NCBI GenBank assembly: GCA_030686995.1
Contig: CM060709.1
Span: forward strand, 12,112,872 to 12,176,871
DNA: 64,000 nt
From: Artemisia argyi
Lineage: Eukaryota > Streptophyta > Magnoliopsida > Asterales > Asteraceae
Reading direction: 5' to 3'
The translations under genes were made by a program, and so were the position numbers. This document shows, in pieces, positions 35,085 to 50,710 of the stretch. The notes below the pieces were generated by a model. That model saw only the letters and a program-made list of their open reading frames with translations. It ran no database searches and was not told where the DNA came from. The first letter of the stretch is position 1, and each line of letters opens with the position of its first letter.

Positions 35085-37329
35085 ATATATTACATACATG
35101 TTTTATAATTCTAAAACCCCTAAACCAACTTTAAATAAAAGTCGATAAACCCTAAAAACCCTCACAAGTCGACTCTAACTTTCTGAGGTTCCCAAGTATT
35201 TTTCCTGGTCTTTTACAAGTCTAAAGAAGGTGAGAAAAAAATTTGTTTTAATTCTGGATCGATCGTGTGAGCTGGGGATATTTAATTGAGTCGGTTTTGT
35301 GCTAGAGAAAAGGAAAATTCGTGCTGCCTCATCTATACGTTCCATAATCTTTCTGGTATTTTTCTAACATCCTAAAAATCATATATGATCTGTAGTAAAT
35401 TGTAGAATCAATTCATGCAAGCTAATATGATCATACCAAATTATATAAGATATTGAACTCTAAATCGAATTAAAATTAGGAAACAGCCATGCGAATTTTT
35501 GAGGTTTGTTTTATATTTTTCTCAGGTCATATAAACATCAGAAAAAATAAGCTTCATAATTTTCGAGACCTATAAACCATGTTTAGGAATTATTTTATAA
35601 TCTGTTTATTTAAATAAAAAGAAAAGAAATAGAATTAGGGTTAGGGTTAGGGTTTTTGATATGGAATCTGGTCACTAATGTATTAATAAATGTTGGTAAT
35701 GATTGGGTAACTTAGGGTTAGGGTTTGGTTGTTTTTAATTAAAACTGATTTGTTTTTAAATAGTAAAAGGTGTGTTTTGTAATTTTGTAAACATGTGGGT
35801 TATTTTTGTAAGATGTATTAGATCAGGGGCAAGTTGGGAAAAATATAATATGAGGGTGTCATGTGTTAAATTTGTAACTAAAAGGTTTAAGTAGTAAATT
35901 ATGTAATTATATAATCCGAATTGTAATTAGTTAAAATTAAGGGGTTAAACATGTAAATTATGAAAGTTAAGGGCTGTTTTGTACATATATTAAATGGAAG
36001 GGTAACATGTGTAATTTTTGATAATTAAAGGGTATATGTGTAAATATGAATATTATAAGGATTAAATTGTAAGTTATTTAATTAAAATGTTTAATTTGTA
36101 AAATTATTAAAACCAAAGGGTTGGAATTGTAAATATGAAAAACTTATGGATTAAAGTTTGAAACATATGATATTTACATTAAAAACTTTACACTATAACA
36201 TAAGTACACTTTAAACCCTAAAACTATATTAACAAGTTATTAAATATTTAATGTAAACCCTAAAACTAATATGGAATATGAAAAAGTAAATGATCGAATA
36301 AGATATTAATGAATAATACATTCTGTGTAGATTTCTGAAGAATAGTACTATTCCGTTATTTGATCTCTGTCAGCTTTGCTTTTGTTCGAGGTACGGATAT
36401 TCTGACCTTACTCTTAAGGTTTCCTTCGTGATTACAACCTCTGTTATGAACTTTCTGTTTTGAAACCTCTGATTTGAACATTTGCTATGAACCTTCTGTT
36501 TTTGAACCTTTGACATGAAAACTTTGCTATTGAACTTTCTGATATGAAAATTATATATGTTTTGAACCTTTAATTATGAACCTTTTATTACATGAGCTTC
36601 ACTAGACATGGGGGTTCCATGTCCGTGTTAGAGATGCACCTCTGACATGACTCTAGGGCAGTAGAGTGATGTTCTGCCACGTCCCTTGGTTTGGCTGCAA
36701 ATGTATATGTTGGGAAGGGGCGTATGGATGCATCCTAGATCTGTTTCTGTTTCTGATATGATATGATTTGTCTGGTGAATGTGGCGCAATACACGTCCTT
36801 CACATTTCTGGGAGCTAGCTACTCCACCCATATGCGGACACCCCTCATTATTATATGATTATTTGAGAGGTCTCCCCTCTATATGTTTATGAAGATGTAT
36901 GATTATGATTATGATAAGTTATCTGTTTCTGAGCTCATGGTATTATTATGGTTCTGACTCTGTTCGTACAGGAGACTATATGAATTCCTTACCTAACCTA
37001 TACATTTTATTGCCGTATTATCCGTTATAACTAAATATGTTTTTCCCCAAAATATAGCATTTGTAATTTAGCATTTATTTTCAGTTTATTATTGTTATAT
37101 CCGTTCACTGGGCTTTTTAAGCTCAGCCGCGTTTTTTTTCACCGCGGCAGGTATTCAAGCTAGCTTTGGGATGTTTTCTGGGATTGAGAGTAGAGTTGAA
37201 TTGAAGATTCTTGACCATAGTTATTTGAAGTAAGTTATTTAAAACTTCCGCTTTTGATCTGTTCTGTTTCTTCTGATATAACACCATATTATTGTGACAT
37301 CTTTACCCTTTTCGGGTTGGGGTGTTACA
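34251..37329. mobile_element. Solo LTR, ~3.1 kb, with 5-bp target duplication
   Basis: It starts TGTAATACCTCAAATTC and ends TTGGGGTGTTACA, the TG...CA ends of a plant Ty3-type LTR, and is flanked by CCCTA at 34246-34250 and 37330-37334. No gag, pol, primer-binding site or second LTR is present, so it was left by recombination between two LTRs. The interior holds a TA-flanked foldback (34562-35076) and three telomere-like TTAGGG units at about 35636-35654. A tract of ATGAACCTTTGA-type repeats lies at about 36430-36590. No coding. Confidence 0.87.
34562..35076. mobile_element. TA-microsatellite-flanked foldback (Micron-like arrangement)
   Basis: (TA)n tracts at 34562-34593 and about 34999-35076 enclose a ~400-bp unit. 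Its ends are long inverted repeats: CTTTATTTTCAGAACCCTGT at 34600 and the matching AACAGGGTTCTGAAAATAAAG at about 34970-34990, with the match extending inward about 55 bp. A third, internal copy lies at about 34767-34827 (GGAGTTCTCGCAGTTTCCGC). It is a MITE that sits inside TA repeats, as described for Micron elements in rice. The superfamily is not certain. Confidence 0.7.
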
Positions 37330-37334
37330 CCCTA

Positions 37335-37586
37335 ACTGACCTACCCTAGTTGGTTAATTCTTTTTGCAAATTTAGGTAAAAAAATTTGCATTTCCCTTTT
37401 TTGATTATTTTGTCGTTTAATTTATTGAACGAGTATCTGTGCATGGTAATATGATTTTATCGCGGCTCATAATTGTGATTGTGCTATTTTGGTTAGGTGT
37501 TTCGTATAATATTTATACATACAGCGTAAAAAAAACTATAAATTATTGTAATATATAATGATTTTAATTAAAAGAACAATTTTAAT
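37335..37586. other. Short spacer between the two transposon stacks
   Basis: Contains the SINE target duplication (37356-37367) and then AT-rich DNA up to the TA at 37586-37587 that borders the split Stowaway element. No gene. Confidence 0.5.
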
Positions 37587-37591
37587 ACTTC

Positions 37592-41169
<3,578 letters not shown>

Positions 41170-41180
41170 GTCTCCACCCC
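41170..41180 (-). other. Polypurine tract of the retrotransposon
   Basis: On the minus strand GGGGTGGAGAC lies directly before the 3' LTR start TGTAAC. This is the expected place for plus-strand DNA priming. Confidence 0.8.
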
Positions 41181-41203
41181 ATATGAGAGCTCCGTCCCGG
41201 AGA

Positions 41204-42640
41204 TCAATTTGCGTTGGGAGTAGAAGCTTCGTTGGTAAAAAGATGTGGGTATTTCTTACGTATCTGGTCCTCTCGTTCCCATGTGTATTCAGGACCACGT
41301 CGTGAGTTCCAACGAACTTTGACAATTAGAATACGGCTTTGCTTGAGTTGTTTGACCTCTTGGTCCATGATTTCTACGGGTTCCTCAATAAATTTAAGAT
41401 CGTCATTGAGTTGAATTTCATCGAGTGGAATCACGAGTGATTCATCTGACAAGCATTTCTTTAGGTTAGATACATGAAAAGTGGGGTGTACACTACTGAG
41501 TTCTGATGGAAGCTCAAGTCTGTACGCCACAGGGCCAACCCTGGCTAGGATTTTGAATGGTCCGATGTATCTTGGGTTTAGTTTTCCTCGTTTACCGAAT
41601 CGTATCAAGCCTTTCCAAGGCGATACCTTTAGCATAATCCTATCTCCGACTTGGAATTCTAGGGGTCTGCGTCGTGTGTCGGCATAACTTTTCTGTCGAT
41701 CTCTTCGGTTTGTAGTCGACTTCTGATTTGTACAATCTTATCCGTTGTTTCTCGTATGACTTCTGGTCCAGTGAGTTGAACTTCCCCCACTTCAGCCTAA
41801 CAAGGAGGTGAACGACACTTTCGACCGTAAAGTGCTTCAAATGGAGCTGCTCTAATACTTGTATGATAGCTGTTGTTGTAGGAAAATTTGACTAATGGTA
41901 GATGAGTATCCCATCCTTTTCCAAAGTCTATTATACAAGCTCGAAGCATGTCTTCAAGTGTTTGAATGTTTCGTTCACTCTGACCATCGGTCTGAGGATG
42001 ATACGTTGTACTCATGCCTAGATTTGTTCCAAAGGCGTCCTGGAGTGACTGCCAGAAATTGGAAGTAAATCTACCATCTCGGTCCGATATGATGGATATC
42101 GGTGTAACATATCTTGAGACTATTTCTTTGACGTACAGTCGAGTTAGTTGTTCCATTTTGTAAGTCTCTTTGGTATAAAGTGTGCGGATTTTGTGAGACG
42201 ATCAACTATGACCCAGATGGAGTCATAACCGCTTGATGTCTTTGGGAGCTTGGTAATGAAGTCCATAGTAACTCTTTCCCATTTCCACATAGGAATCTCT
42301 GGCTATTGCAATGGACCGGATGGTTTTTGATGTTCGGCTTTTACATTGGAGCATGTAAGACATTTGCTAACGTATGTTGCAATATCGGCTTTCATGTTTG
42401 GCCACTAATAGAGTAGTTTAAGATCATGATACATCTTATCAGATCTTGGATGTATGGAGTATTTGGACTTGTGAGGTTCATGCATGATCAAGTCTCGTAG
42501 GCCACCATAAAGTGGTACCCAACTTCGACCTTGGAAGCATAAAGTTCCATCTGAACGGGTTTCGAATTTCTTCTGTATCATGCCATCCAACTTTTCCTTT
42601 TGGATATCTTCTTGTTTCACCGCCTCAGCTTGAGCGTGAA
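41204..42640 (-). pseudogene. Retrotransposon integrase and chromo-like C-terminus, broken
   Basis: From 42620 downward the frame gives the integrase His-Cys zinc region ([12 protein letters not shown], stop, WPNMK, then [18 protein letters not shown]). The core follows with [26 protein letters not shown] and [13 protein letters not shown], the DDE residues. The second block (41635-41204) has GLIRFGKRGKLNPRYIGPF (GPY/F) and the chromo-like VRWNSRRGPEYTWERE. Breaks: TAG in place of a Trp at 42405-42407, another TAG soon after GPLQ (near 42310), a frameshift near 42165 and a second near 41800. It cannot make integrase. Confidence 0.92.
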
Positions 42641-42699
42641 GGATTTGAGCAGGAAAGTTTGAATTTATGGTTAAAACTAAGGCTCGGACTCGTAGTGGT

Positions 42700-43600
42700 T
42701 TAACCCGTTCCTTCCGGCTCAGGGTATGGCGTAGGATGAGGTTTACTTTTATGTGGGAAAGGTAGAGTAAGAGTGATTAATTGTCGTACTCTATCGGATG
42801 AATACTTCATGAATTTCACACGAAATTTGTCTTAAGATTATAAGTGAGAAGTTCGTTTCTAAGAAAACATACAGGTGACTGCTCCCAGCATAACATGATC
42901 CCTCCTGAATTAGACATAGGTGACCAGGCTATGTATAATTTAGGACCGATAATGTGATGTTCGGTTTAGTTACGTAGTATTGTGTTTCTTAAAAGTTTTA
43001 GATGGTATTCAATCTTGTAAAGCTGATGAGGGTGCTTGTGGTGTAACTAAGGATGATTTGAGCTTTAAAAGTGCATCAAGATCAGTTAATGAGTTTGTGG
43101 TTGCAATGGTTTGTGAGTATAATGATGATGAAAATACGAACGAGGCTCGAGTCCTTCATTTTGGTTTGATGAATTTTAGCGATTCGAGATGAAGCTGGTT
43201 AAAGAAGACATGATATCAATTTATAGGGTGGTATCAACGAAGTAATTTTTCTAAGATGGTGTTAGAATATCTTGGAGTAAAATGATGTGAAACAATAAAG
43301 TGGTAACAAATTAGCTTGAAGTAAAATTTGTTGAATGGTTTATAAGATAACTGGGTAAATCTTATAGAATGGTAATAATCTACTAAACAATCAAATTGGT
43401 TTGGAGATAGAAAGTACAATAGATGAGAATTATCACAAAGAGTTGTTTATTGAACAGTAAATATTCTTAAGTCATAAAACTCCCATTACTAGGGATGACA
43501 TACACGTAGTACAACATAGTGCATAAATAAATATGACTGCTAAGTTCTAAACTTCATTGTTCTGCAGTGTTGTTGAGATTCTGATAAGCTCCTTCTCCTC
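42700..43600. other. Non-coding spacer where protease-RT-RNase H is expected
   Basis: Between gag and integrase I find no protease, reverse transcriptase or RNase H motif on either strand. The plus-strand frame 42980-43192 has no recognisable character. Replacement or deletion of pol explains why the element is non-autonomous. Confidence 0.6.
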
Positions 43601-43929
43601 TTATCATATATGCTTTCCCTTGGATGTCTTCAACTTGTTGGCCTTGGCTTTTGGGGACATCCGTTCCTGTAATGTCCACTTTCTCCACACCCGAAGCATA
43701 TAACTATTGGTTGTGTGTTGCTACCGGTAGCTACAGTCTTGGCTCTACAATTCTTGGCAAGGTGTCCAGTGTTTTGACAGTTGTGACACTTAGCCGGGCA
43801 AGGACCAGAGTGATGGAATTTACACTTATTGCATAGTGGAGCATTCCCGGTATACCCTGTGCTTCTAGTTGGTGCAGCCACATAAGCCGTTGCAGCCTCT
43901 TGTCTTTTGTTTTGCTGGTTATGATGGTT

Positions 43930-43962
<33 letters not shown>

Positions 43963-44864
43963 ACTCCCATGGTTACCATCCCATGGTCGCTTGTTGTTGT
44001 TGGTTCTATTGTTATTGTTGTTGGAGTTGTTGAAGTTTTGTCTTTGGGTTTCCGCTGTCTGCACCACCTGATCCATGAGGCTGCGAGACATCCGCATAGC
44101 CTCATCAAGTGTTTTGGACTAGACGTAATCATGTTCCCTTGTATGCTTGGTGGGAGTCCCCAGATATACTCTTCCAACAGTTTCTCATTTGTCGAAACCA
44201 TCGTTGGGCATAGTATCCTCAATTCATGGAATCGGCGGTTGTAACTCAGTATGTCGGTTCCTTTAACAATATGGTTCCAGAATTCTACTTCTGGATGACA
44301 ACATGGTTCATTTAACGGCATTTCACTGTGAGGGTAATACTCTTTCTTCATGTTATCCCCAGAAAGCTTATAATCATTTTGGATGCCCATTGGTTGAGAT
44401 ACTAAGTTCCACCATGATAATGCTTCATCCAATAGTGGACCGGTGGCATATTGAATTTTATCATTCTCGGTGCATTTGTTGATCAATACTACTAACTCCG
44501 CTTTTTCAAACCAGGGGTTAAAATTTACAGCTCCATTAGTACCTTTGTAATTGGTGGGTTGGCAATTTAAATAACCCTTGAATGTGCAGCTCTTATATAC
44601 CGGATCAATAGTTATTACTGGAGGACCGGCTGGGTTTGGTCCTCTAGTATTGATGGTAGTTGCAGCAATTCGAACAGCTTCAGCAGTTCTAGTAGTTTCA
44701 GCAGTTCTTGCAGTTTTAGCAGTTCTAGTAGCTTTAGCGGCTTTTGCTGCCTTTGTAGCTATGGCTGCTTGTTCAGTTGCTATTGCTGCATTTACACTAT
44801 CTTTAACTAGTTTGCGAATAGCAGCTTGAGTCATTGCTGGTGGTGTCTTCTTTGTTGGCGCCAT
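43570..44864 (-). pseudogene. Retrotransposon gag, one frameshift
   Basis: It starts MAPTKKTPPAMTQAAIRKLV at 44864, with an Ala/Thr/Lys-rich helical repeat (about residues 25-75), then the capsid-like region (FNPWFEKAEL, LSWWNLVSQ, SYNRRFHELRILCP). Near 44105-44125 the frame shifts: the family pattern resumes as LDEAMRMSRSLMDQVVQ in the next frame. It continues through a long Asn/His-rich tract to two CCHC zinc knuckles, CHNCQNTGHLAKNC and CFGCGESGHYRNGC. It ends near 43570 after GKAYMIRGEGA. Confidence 0.9.
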
Positions 44865-45189
44865 GATTCTATTATATAAAAGGTATGTCATGAGTAGAGA
44901 GTTGTGAAATAAGCATGATTTTTGATGGGAAATGATAGAATAATTATGTTTGAAGATTTAAAGGCATAACACATGATAGTATAAAACAAGAGTTTTATTC
45001 ATACAATGTTGGTTGATTTACAAAATCGAAACTTATTACAAGCTTCTTCAAAATCTACTAACTGATACTTTCAGTTTAGTAATTACAACGTTTTTACTAT
45101 CGCTAGTTATTACATGGATTTCATAACATTTACTAACTGAGTTTAATCAGTATAGTAGTACAAAAGATAACTAGTATCATCACACTAGT

Positions 45190-45657
45190 CTATTGCGGGT
45201 TAGAAGGTCCGAGTAGCTCTGATTGATCGGCAACTTCTTGGTTTAGTGTGTCATAGGGGTACGAGTCAATGAAGTTTGAGAAGCTGTAGTTTCCATGCTG
45301 ACTTTCTTGTTGGATCAATGGTGGTCGTGATACGATCCATAATGAGTGATCCAAATCATCACATGTAGGGATATCAAAGGGAAGTGGTGGTAATGGCTCT
45401 AGTACATATTCATACTCATTATCCTCCTCGGAGTCTGCCTCAACCCAATTTTGTTCAAAATAACTAGAAATATTCAACGCAAAATTAGTTGGCATTGGTT
45501 CCTCCTTTTCTTCATCGGTTGAATCTTCGAAGGGTTCTTCTTCGTCATCAGAAGCGAAGGCATTTACGAAGTCAAATCCGAACTCGGGTGAGGGTGGTAA
45601 GACTTGGAAGTTATTAGGTAGAGTGGGCACATAATCGGGAGAAGTGGGTACGCACAT
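45190..45657 (-). CDS. Acidic open frame between primer site and gag, 155 aa
   Basis: The first ATG in frame is at 45657 (MCVPTSPDYVPTLP). The product is very acidic and Pro-rich (for example ASDDEEEPFEDSTDEEKEEP, DSEEDNEYEYVLEP), with no recognised domain. It lies downstream of the primer site and upstream of gag in the same orientation. Extra open frames in this position occur in some plant retrotransposons. The frame is intact although gag and pol are broken. Confidence 0.55.
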   Translation of the reverse strand: MCVPTSPDYVPTLPNNFQVLPPSPEFGFDFVNAFASDDEEEPFEDSTDEEKEEPMPTNFALNISSYFEQNWVEADSEEDNEYEYVLEPLPPLPFDIPTCDDLDHSLWIVSRPPLIQQESQHGNYSFSNFIDSYPYDTLNQEVADQSELLGPSNPQ

Positions 45658-46032
45658 GATTTCTATGAAAAGAATTTCTATGTTAGAACAATTCAATGTT
45701 TATGGGAAGTGCTCAAAATGTGATAAGTATGTATAAATCAATATACTAATATGTTCATGTAGTATATAATGCTTACGGGGAAATGCTCAATTATGTTTAG
45801 GGTACATATATTAATATGCAATTATGTTTGTGTATCATAAAAATGTCTACGGGGAAATGCTCAAAATGGGTATATATGAATATACTAATATGTTTGTGTA
45901 GCATAACATGCTTACTAAGTCCATAATCGTCTGGAGGATGGAAGACACGGAGAGCGGAAGTCTATAAAATGTTTTTGCTTGTGATTGTAGTTATAGTTTA
46001 GGTCTCACTTAGACCCGTTTCTCTATAACCAT

Positions 46033-46045
46033 GGCTCTGATACCA
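46033..46045 (-). other. Primer-binding site, initiator tRNA-Met
   Basis: Minus strand TGGTATCAGAGCC, four bases beyond the 5' LTR end at 46049, with a longer match TGGTATCAGAGCCATGGTTA. This is the standard plant tRNA-iMet primer site. Confidence 0.95.
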
Positions 46046-49000
46046 ATCTGTAACACCCCCAATTCATGATGCAGCGGAATTCAACTTGGGTGTTACTCGA
46101 CGGCACAACAGTCATAATAATAGAAAACGATCTCTAACCGAGTCGTATTAAAAAGATTTATCATTCAAATTATATAAATATCAGAGGTTACAAAATGAGG
46201 TCCCAATTGGTTCCATGTTTACAAATCACATTAAATGAGTTTTCGAATGATAATAAAATTTATAGCCCTCTTGAGTATCCGTGCCCTTCCGTGCCATCCT
46301 TGATCGTCATGAACCTGAAATACATGCTTGAGAGGTCAACACAAAGGTTGAGTGATATTCATAGAGTTTGTTTAATGTTTGAACACAATATGTTGGTAGT
46401 GTGAGCTATAGACTCACACCAATGTTTGGAAAAACAAAACAGGTATTATAACACTAAGCTTATGACACCAAAACGTTAACGGGTACCAATATCAATCGGC
46501 GGAGTTATCCCGGTAGGTACTTTGCCGTCATACCTATGTTTCAAATATTAATGCATTTGTTTGAACTTAGTCAATACAAATGGGATTCGTCAATCCCAAT
46601 AGGTCTATTCACAATATTCGCGCTCACTATTTCTAGTGATTAAATGGTTCATAATAAGGGATCTCGGTTTGGCCAGGATGGTACTTAGTGATAATAAAAC
46701 AATTAGGCAAGCATACAATTTAAAAACATTGTGCTCGGTTAAAAAGTAGCATGTATTCCCCCCAAGGGTTTGTAAAACATTGAAGTAATGTAAAGTGGGG
46801 CTATGAACTCACCTTAAGTAAGATAGCAAGTAATGAAGGTAATGGTTGGATCGTGAAGGTTTCTACGAGCAACCTATAATAGAATGTTGCGACTTAGGAT
46901 TTGAGTAATGAATATGAAGTAGTGCTTATATATATATCTTGCATTTTAGTCCATGATGTGGTATGATGTATAATGTAAGTCTTTGAAAGAAAAGATTCAT
47001 GAAACATATATGTTTTATATATCGTTTACTACCGTTCGGGCCGACATAATTCAGAAGTCATGTTAGTAAGCGTTCGAGGAGCCAGGACACTTTAATTCGT
47101 AAATCCACAACTTAACTCGATGGCTTACATAATGAACTCCTCACATGAGGCTCCCTACTATTGTAGTAGTTGATAAAATATATAGATATAAGTTTTGATC
47201 CGAAAAGTTACATGTCCGATATTTGAATAAACTTAGGAAAGTTTATTTTTACATGAAGATTGTTATTAGGGGAAGTTTCACAAGTCTTGTATGACCATTT
47301 TTCTTTGTAATATCTCATGGTTCCTTTAAGTGAAGTAGATCCAAATTGCTTGTTTAAGTTTTCGTCAACTCCTTGTTTCATGTTTACGCCTAAGTAAGCT
47401 TACATGGTCATTTCGTCATGGCCTTTCCATGACCTTTGGTCATTGTTCCATGGTCTTGAGACTCAACCTTGGCTCTAGCCATGGTTGTGGTCTTGATTCT
47501 AGGTCATAAGACCCCTTTGGTCTTTATAAACCATAACCTATATATAATGACTTTGGTCTAAAAATGGGCTGTTAAGAATTTGAAGAAATTATCACTCGGA
47601 AAGCGTTTTCAGGGCTCGAGCTTCTTTTCTCCCAAACGAAAACGTCGTTCCGGACAACTTTCGTGTTTTAAGTTTTTGATGAATCGGACCATAAGGGTGA
47701 CTTTCAAAATGGCAGAATGCAAAAACAGTAGGTATCGGCAGTTTCGGCGTTTTGGTTTTGCTAACTTCAAAGGGTCATAACTTTTGACTCATATACTCGT
47801 TTTAGGTGGTTCAATTGCTATGGTTTCCTTGTTAAGGGCATGTTTGGCGCGGAGCTTTTTTGGAGCTTTTTGGGGCAATGAGCGGTGAGAATGAGCTTTT
47901 TTATTTTTATGTTTGTTTGGCAAAAGAGCAATGAGTTGTAGCATTTTTTTAGGAAAGCTAATTTCATAATGCTTCCTAATGAAGCTGTGGCTATTTTACA
48001 AGAGCTGTGGATATTTCATTGACTAAAATACCCCCTATCCCATCCCTAGTAAAAACCCTAATATATATCACGTAATATATACCACGGTAATTCATCTTCT
48101 ATCGCATCTCTTTTTTCTATCAGTTGCTGTCCCATCTTCTATCACAGGTATCTGTATATGATGCAATAACTTTTTGTTTCCTTAATGCAAATATGACATG
48201 CATGTTTATGATTCAATTGCGTATTTGTGTGTTTGTGTTACCGTGATTTTAAGCCAATTCGCAAGGTTTACCTGCTGTATTATAATCATTAATAGCAATT
48301 CATAAGCTTTAAACCCTATATGTGAAACACCACATCTTATATATTCCCTTAACAAAGTTATTAAAGAAGTTAGATGCAACAAAAACACAGAATACACTAG
48401 TTTCACGAGGTTATTTTTCCTACACTTCATGTGAGCATATCGTCATTTTATTTCACTTGGGCTAAAGTAAACCTAAAGATAAACTAACTGAAGCTAATAA
48501 AGAACGCACCAAAGGAATGGGGAAAACTAGAGTACAAAGGAATGTTAAACTCTTTAGAAAATTCATCCTTGATTGGCATCAATTTAAGTGGGTGGCCACA
48601 TCCTCAGTCCTGGTTAAACAATCCAAATTTCCCGAGTGAACACTTGAAACGAAAGTAAAAACAAATGTAATAATGCGGTATAGCAGATCGTGAGTGTTTT
48701 GGTACCCCTGTTGTATACTATCAAGGATGATCGATGAAGCATTGACCCTTCATACTAGCTTGTATAATCACAGTATCCCAGCATAAAATCTAAAAAAAAA
48801 AGCCACATGCACAATCCTTAAGTTTTTCGTCTGTCACGCATGTCCTGTTTAAATCTAGACGTATATGTACAGTTGCTCCCCAGTCCATTCAATGACTTTC
48901 TCTATGGTTAGAAATCTGATATGATCTCTAAATGATGCCAAGTGATAATATTTACTCTTTAAATGAAAAATACTGAGTTACAAGTAGATAAGACCTTAGT

Positions 49001-49337
49001 CCCCATGATGCCATTAGTGGTATAAGTTAAAAATATTTAGTGAGCATGTAAATTCATGTGCTTGTGCATTTGTCATTTAGTGCACACTAGTGGTATAAGT
49101 TAAAAATATTTAGTGGGCATGTAAAATTCATGTGACAGTATACCATGTTTCAATTATTTTATGTGCTATTTTGCTTTAGTCAGTATGTATAGATTTAGTT
49201 AGGTTGAGACTAACTGGTTTTGTAAAATATTAGTGCTTATAATTAGACACATTAGTTTGTACCGAATGAATACTTTGGAGGATATTAGTCGTAAAGAGGT
49301 AACGTACTAAAGAGATACATGTGTTTCTTTTTTCTAG

Positions 49338-50429
49338 ATGGCCCCAACTAATGAAACCGCAAAAGCTAATTATAATTGGACGGAGCAATCTGTTTTGAAC
49401 TTGTGTGATTTCTTAATCGCATATCAAAATAAGAAGGGCCGAAATTGTGATTTTAAATGGATTCAACTTCAGCCTGAGTTTGAGAAAAAGCATAACATCA
49501 AATTCAATAGCAAAAAATCATTAAAGAGTAAGTTTGATGGGATGAAAAGACAATTTACCCTTTGGAAGACCTTGAAAAATGGAGAAACTGGTTTAGGTTG
49601 GGATGAGAGTACCGGGAAACTTAATTGTTCCGATGCTTGGTGGGACAAAAAATTTGAGGTAAAATTTCTTTTATACATTTAAATTGGGAGATGTTAGCAT
49701 CACATTTGTATCATTATAAATTGTAACTATGTATTATTTATTGTGTAGGAAAATGAAAATTTTAAACCATTTAGAACAAAACCACCATCTAAAGAATTGC
49801 AAGATGCATGGTATCAACTCTTTGGGGATTCCGTTGCTAGTGGGGCAAACGAAATGGCGCCCGGTATGGATATAGGCACATCAAGTGAGGCGCCTATTGC
49901 TAACCCTGAACACTTAGATGTAGAATTTGATGATAATACTGACACATATGAAGTATATACTCAATTCTCTAATTCTCTAGATGCTCAAGAGGAATCATTT
50001 TATCCAGACTTAATGGAAGATGTGGGCCAAGATGTCCCAACATCAAGCCAAGTTGGAGTTTCTAAACAAGTAAACAAGTCTACTAAATTAACTATGAAAC
50101 CAAAAAATGTTCAGATGAAGCGAACAGGGAGGGAATCGACAGGATCAAGAATGTTTAAAGAATTCATCGTTAAACAAAATGAGGAACAAGATCGTCTGAT
50201 AGAAATTTTACAGTCTGATGCTTCTGGTGTTAACAAAGATGATCCTTATAGTGCTAGTAGGTGTATGAGTGTCCTTAATGGCATGATAGATGGTGAAATG
50301 ATGGCAGATGATAGTCCTCTTTATTATCTTGCTATGGATTTGTTTAAAGATGCTGTCACACGAGAATTGTTTTTGAATATGCGTAGTGATGATTCTAGGC
50401 TAAAGTGGTTGCAACATAAGCAAGATTGA
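49338..50429 (+). CDS. Harbinger ORF1, Myb/SANT-like DNA-binding protein, 333 aa
   Basis: Two exons, 49338-49658 and 49749-50429. The N-terminal Myb/SANT-like domain covers about residues 12-105: YNWTEQSVLNLCDFLIAYQ, FKWIQLQPEFEKKH, LKSKFDGMKRQFTLWKTL, GLGWDESTGK and AWWDKKFE. A central acidic, Ser-rich part leads to a basic stretch (KLTMKPKNVQMKRTGRES) and a helical C-terminal region (MFKEFIVKQNEEQDRLIEIL, YYLAMDLFKDAVTRELFLNM). In PIF/Harbinger systems this protein binds the transposon ends and brings in the transposase. No breaks were seen. Confidence 0.9.
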
Positions 50430-50710
50430 TGCGAATAAGCTTTTATTTTCTATGTGGCCAATGATGCATGATATGGACATCCTTTTTTAAGTTTGTTATG
50501 TTATGTTTTATTCGGATAGTTTATGTTACTTTGCATGATTAATGAAGTATTTGAATAAAAAATTGTTTTATTGTTAATTTTCAATCTAATTTAATTTGTT
50601 GATTTTCTCTTTTTATGCTATTTTATGCCTTGATATATGAACAAACTACGAGATGTTATTTGTTAATTTTGTTACATATGCTTGGTCTTGTATAGGTGAA
50701 CAAAATCAAT

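Larger units (their letters stand above)
33705..37367 (-). mobile_element. SINE split by a foldback element and a solo LTR
   Basis: On the minus strand the SINE head lies at about 37355-37330 (AACCAACTAGGGTAGGTCAG), continues at 34250-34220 (TAGGGGCTTGGGTATGGGAG) and again at 33881-33718. There the B-box-like GTTCAAGTCC is at 33863-33854 and the A-tail is the T-run at about 33721-33740. Target duplications flank the whole: AATTCTTTTTTGC at 33705-33717 and AATTCTTTTTGC at 37356-37367, differing by one T. Two later insertions cut it: the foldback 33882-34219 and the solo LTR 34251-37329. Removing both, with one copy of each duplication, restores a continuous SINE. Confidence 0.82.

Noticed and set aside
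43900..44829. Plus-strand frames rich in Val and Ala opposite gag
   Set aside because: They are antisense to the Asn-rich and Ala-rich gag tracts of the retrotransposon.
46033..46045. A tRNA-like match at the retrotransposon end
   Set aside because: Only the complement of the tRNA-iMet 3' end is present, with no cloverleaf, so it is a primer site and not a tRNA gene.
49469..49678. Minus-strand frame across Harbinger ORF1
   Set aside because: It is antisense to the Myb/SANT-like exon, which has a clear domain on the plus strand.
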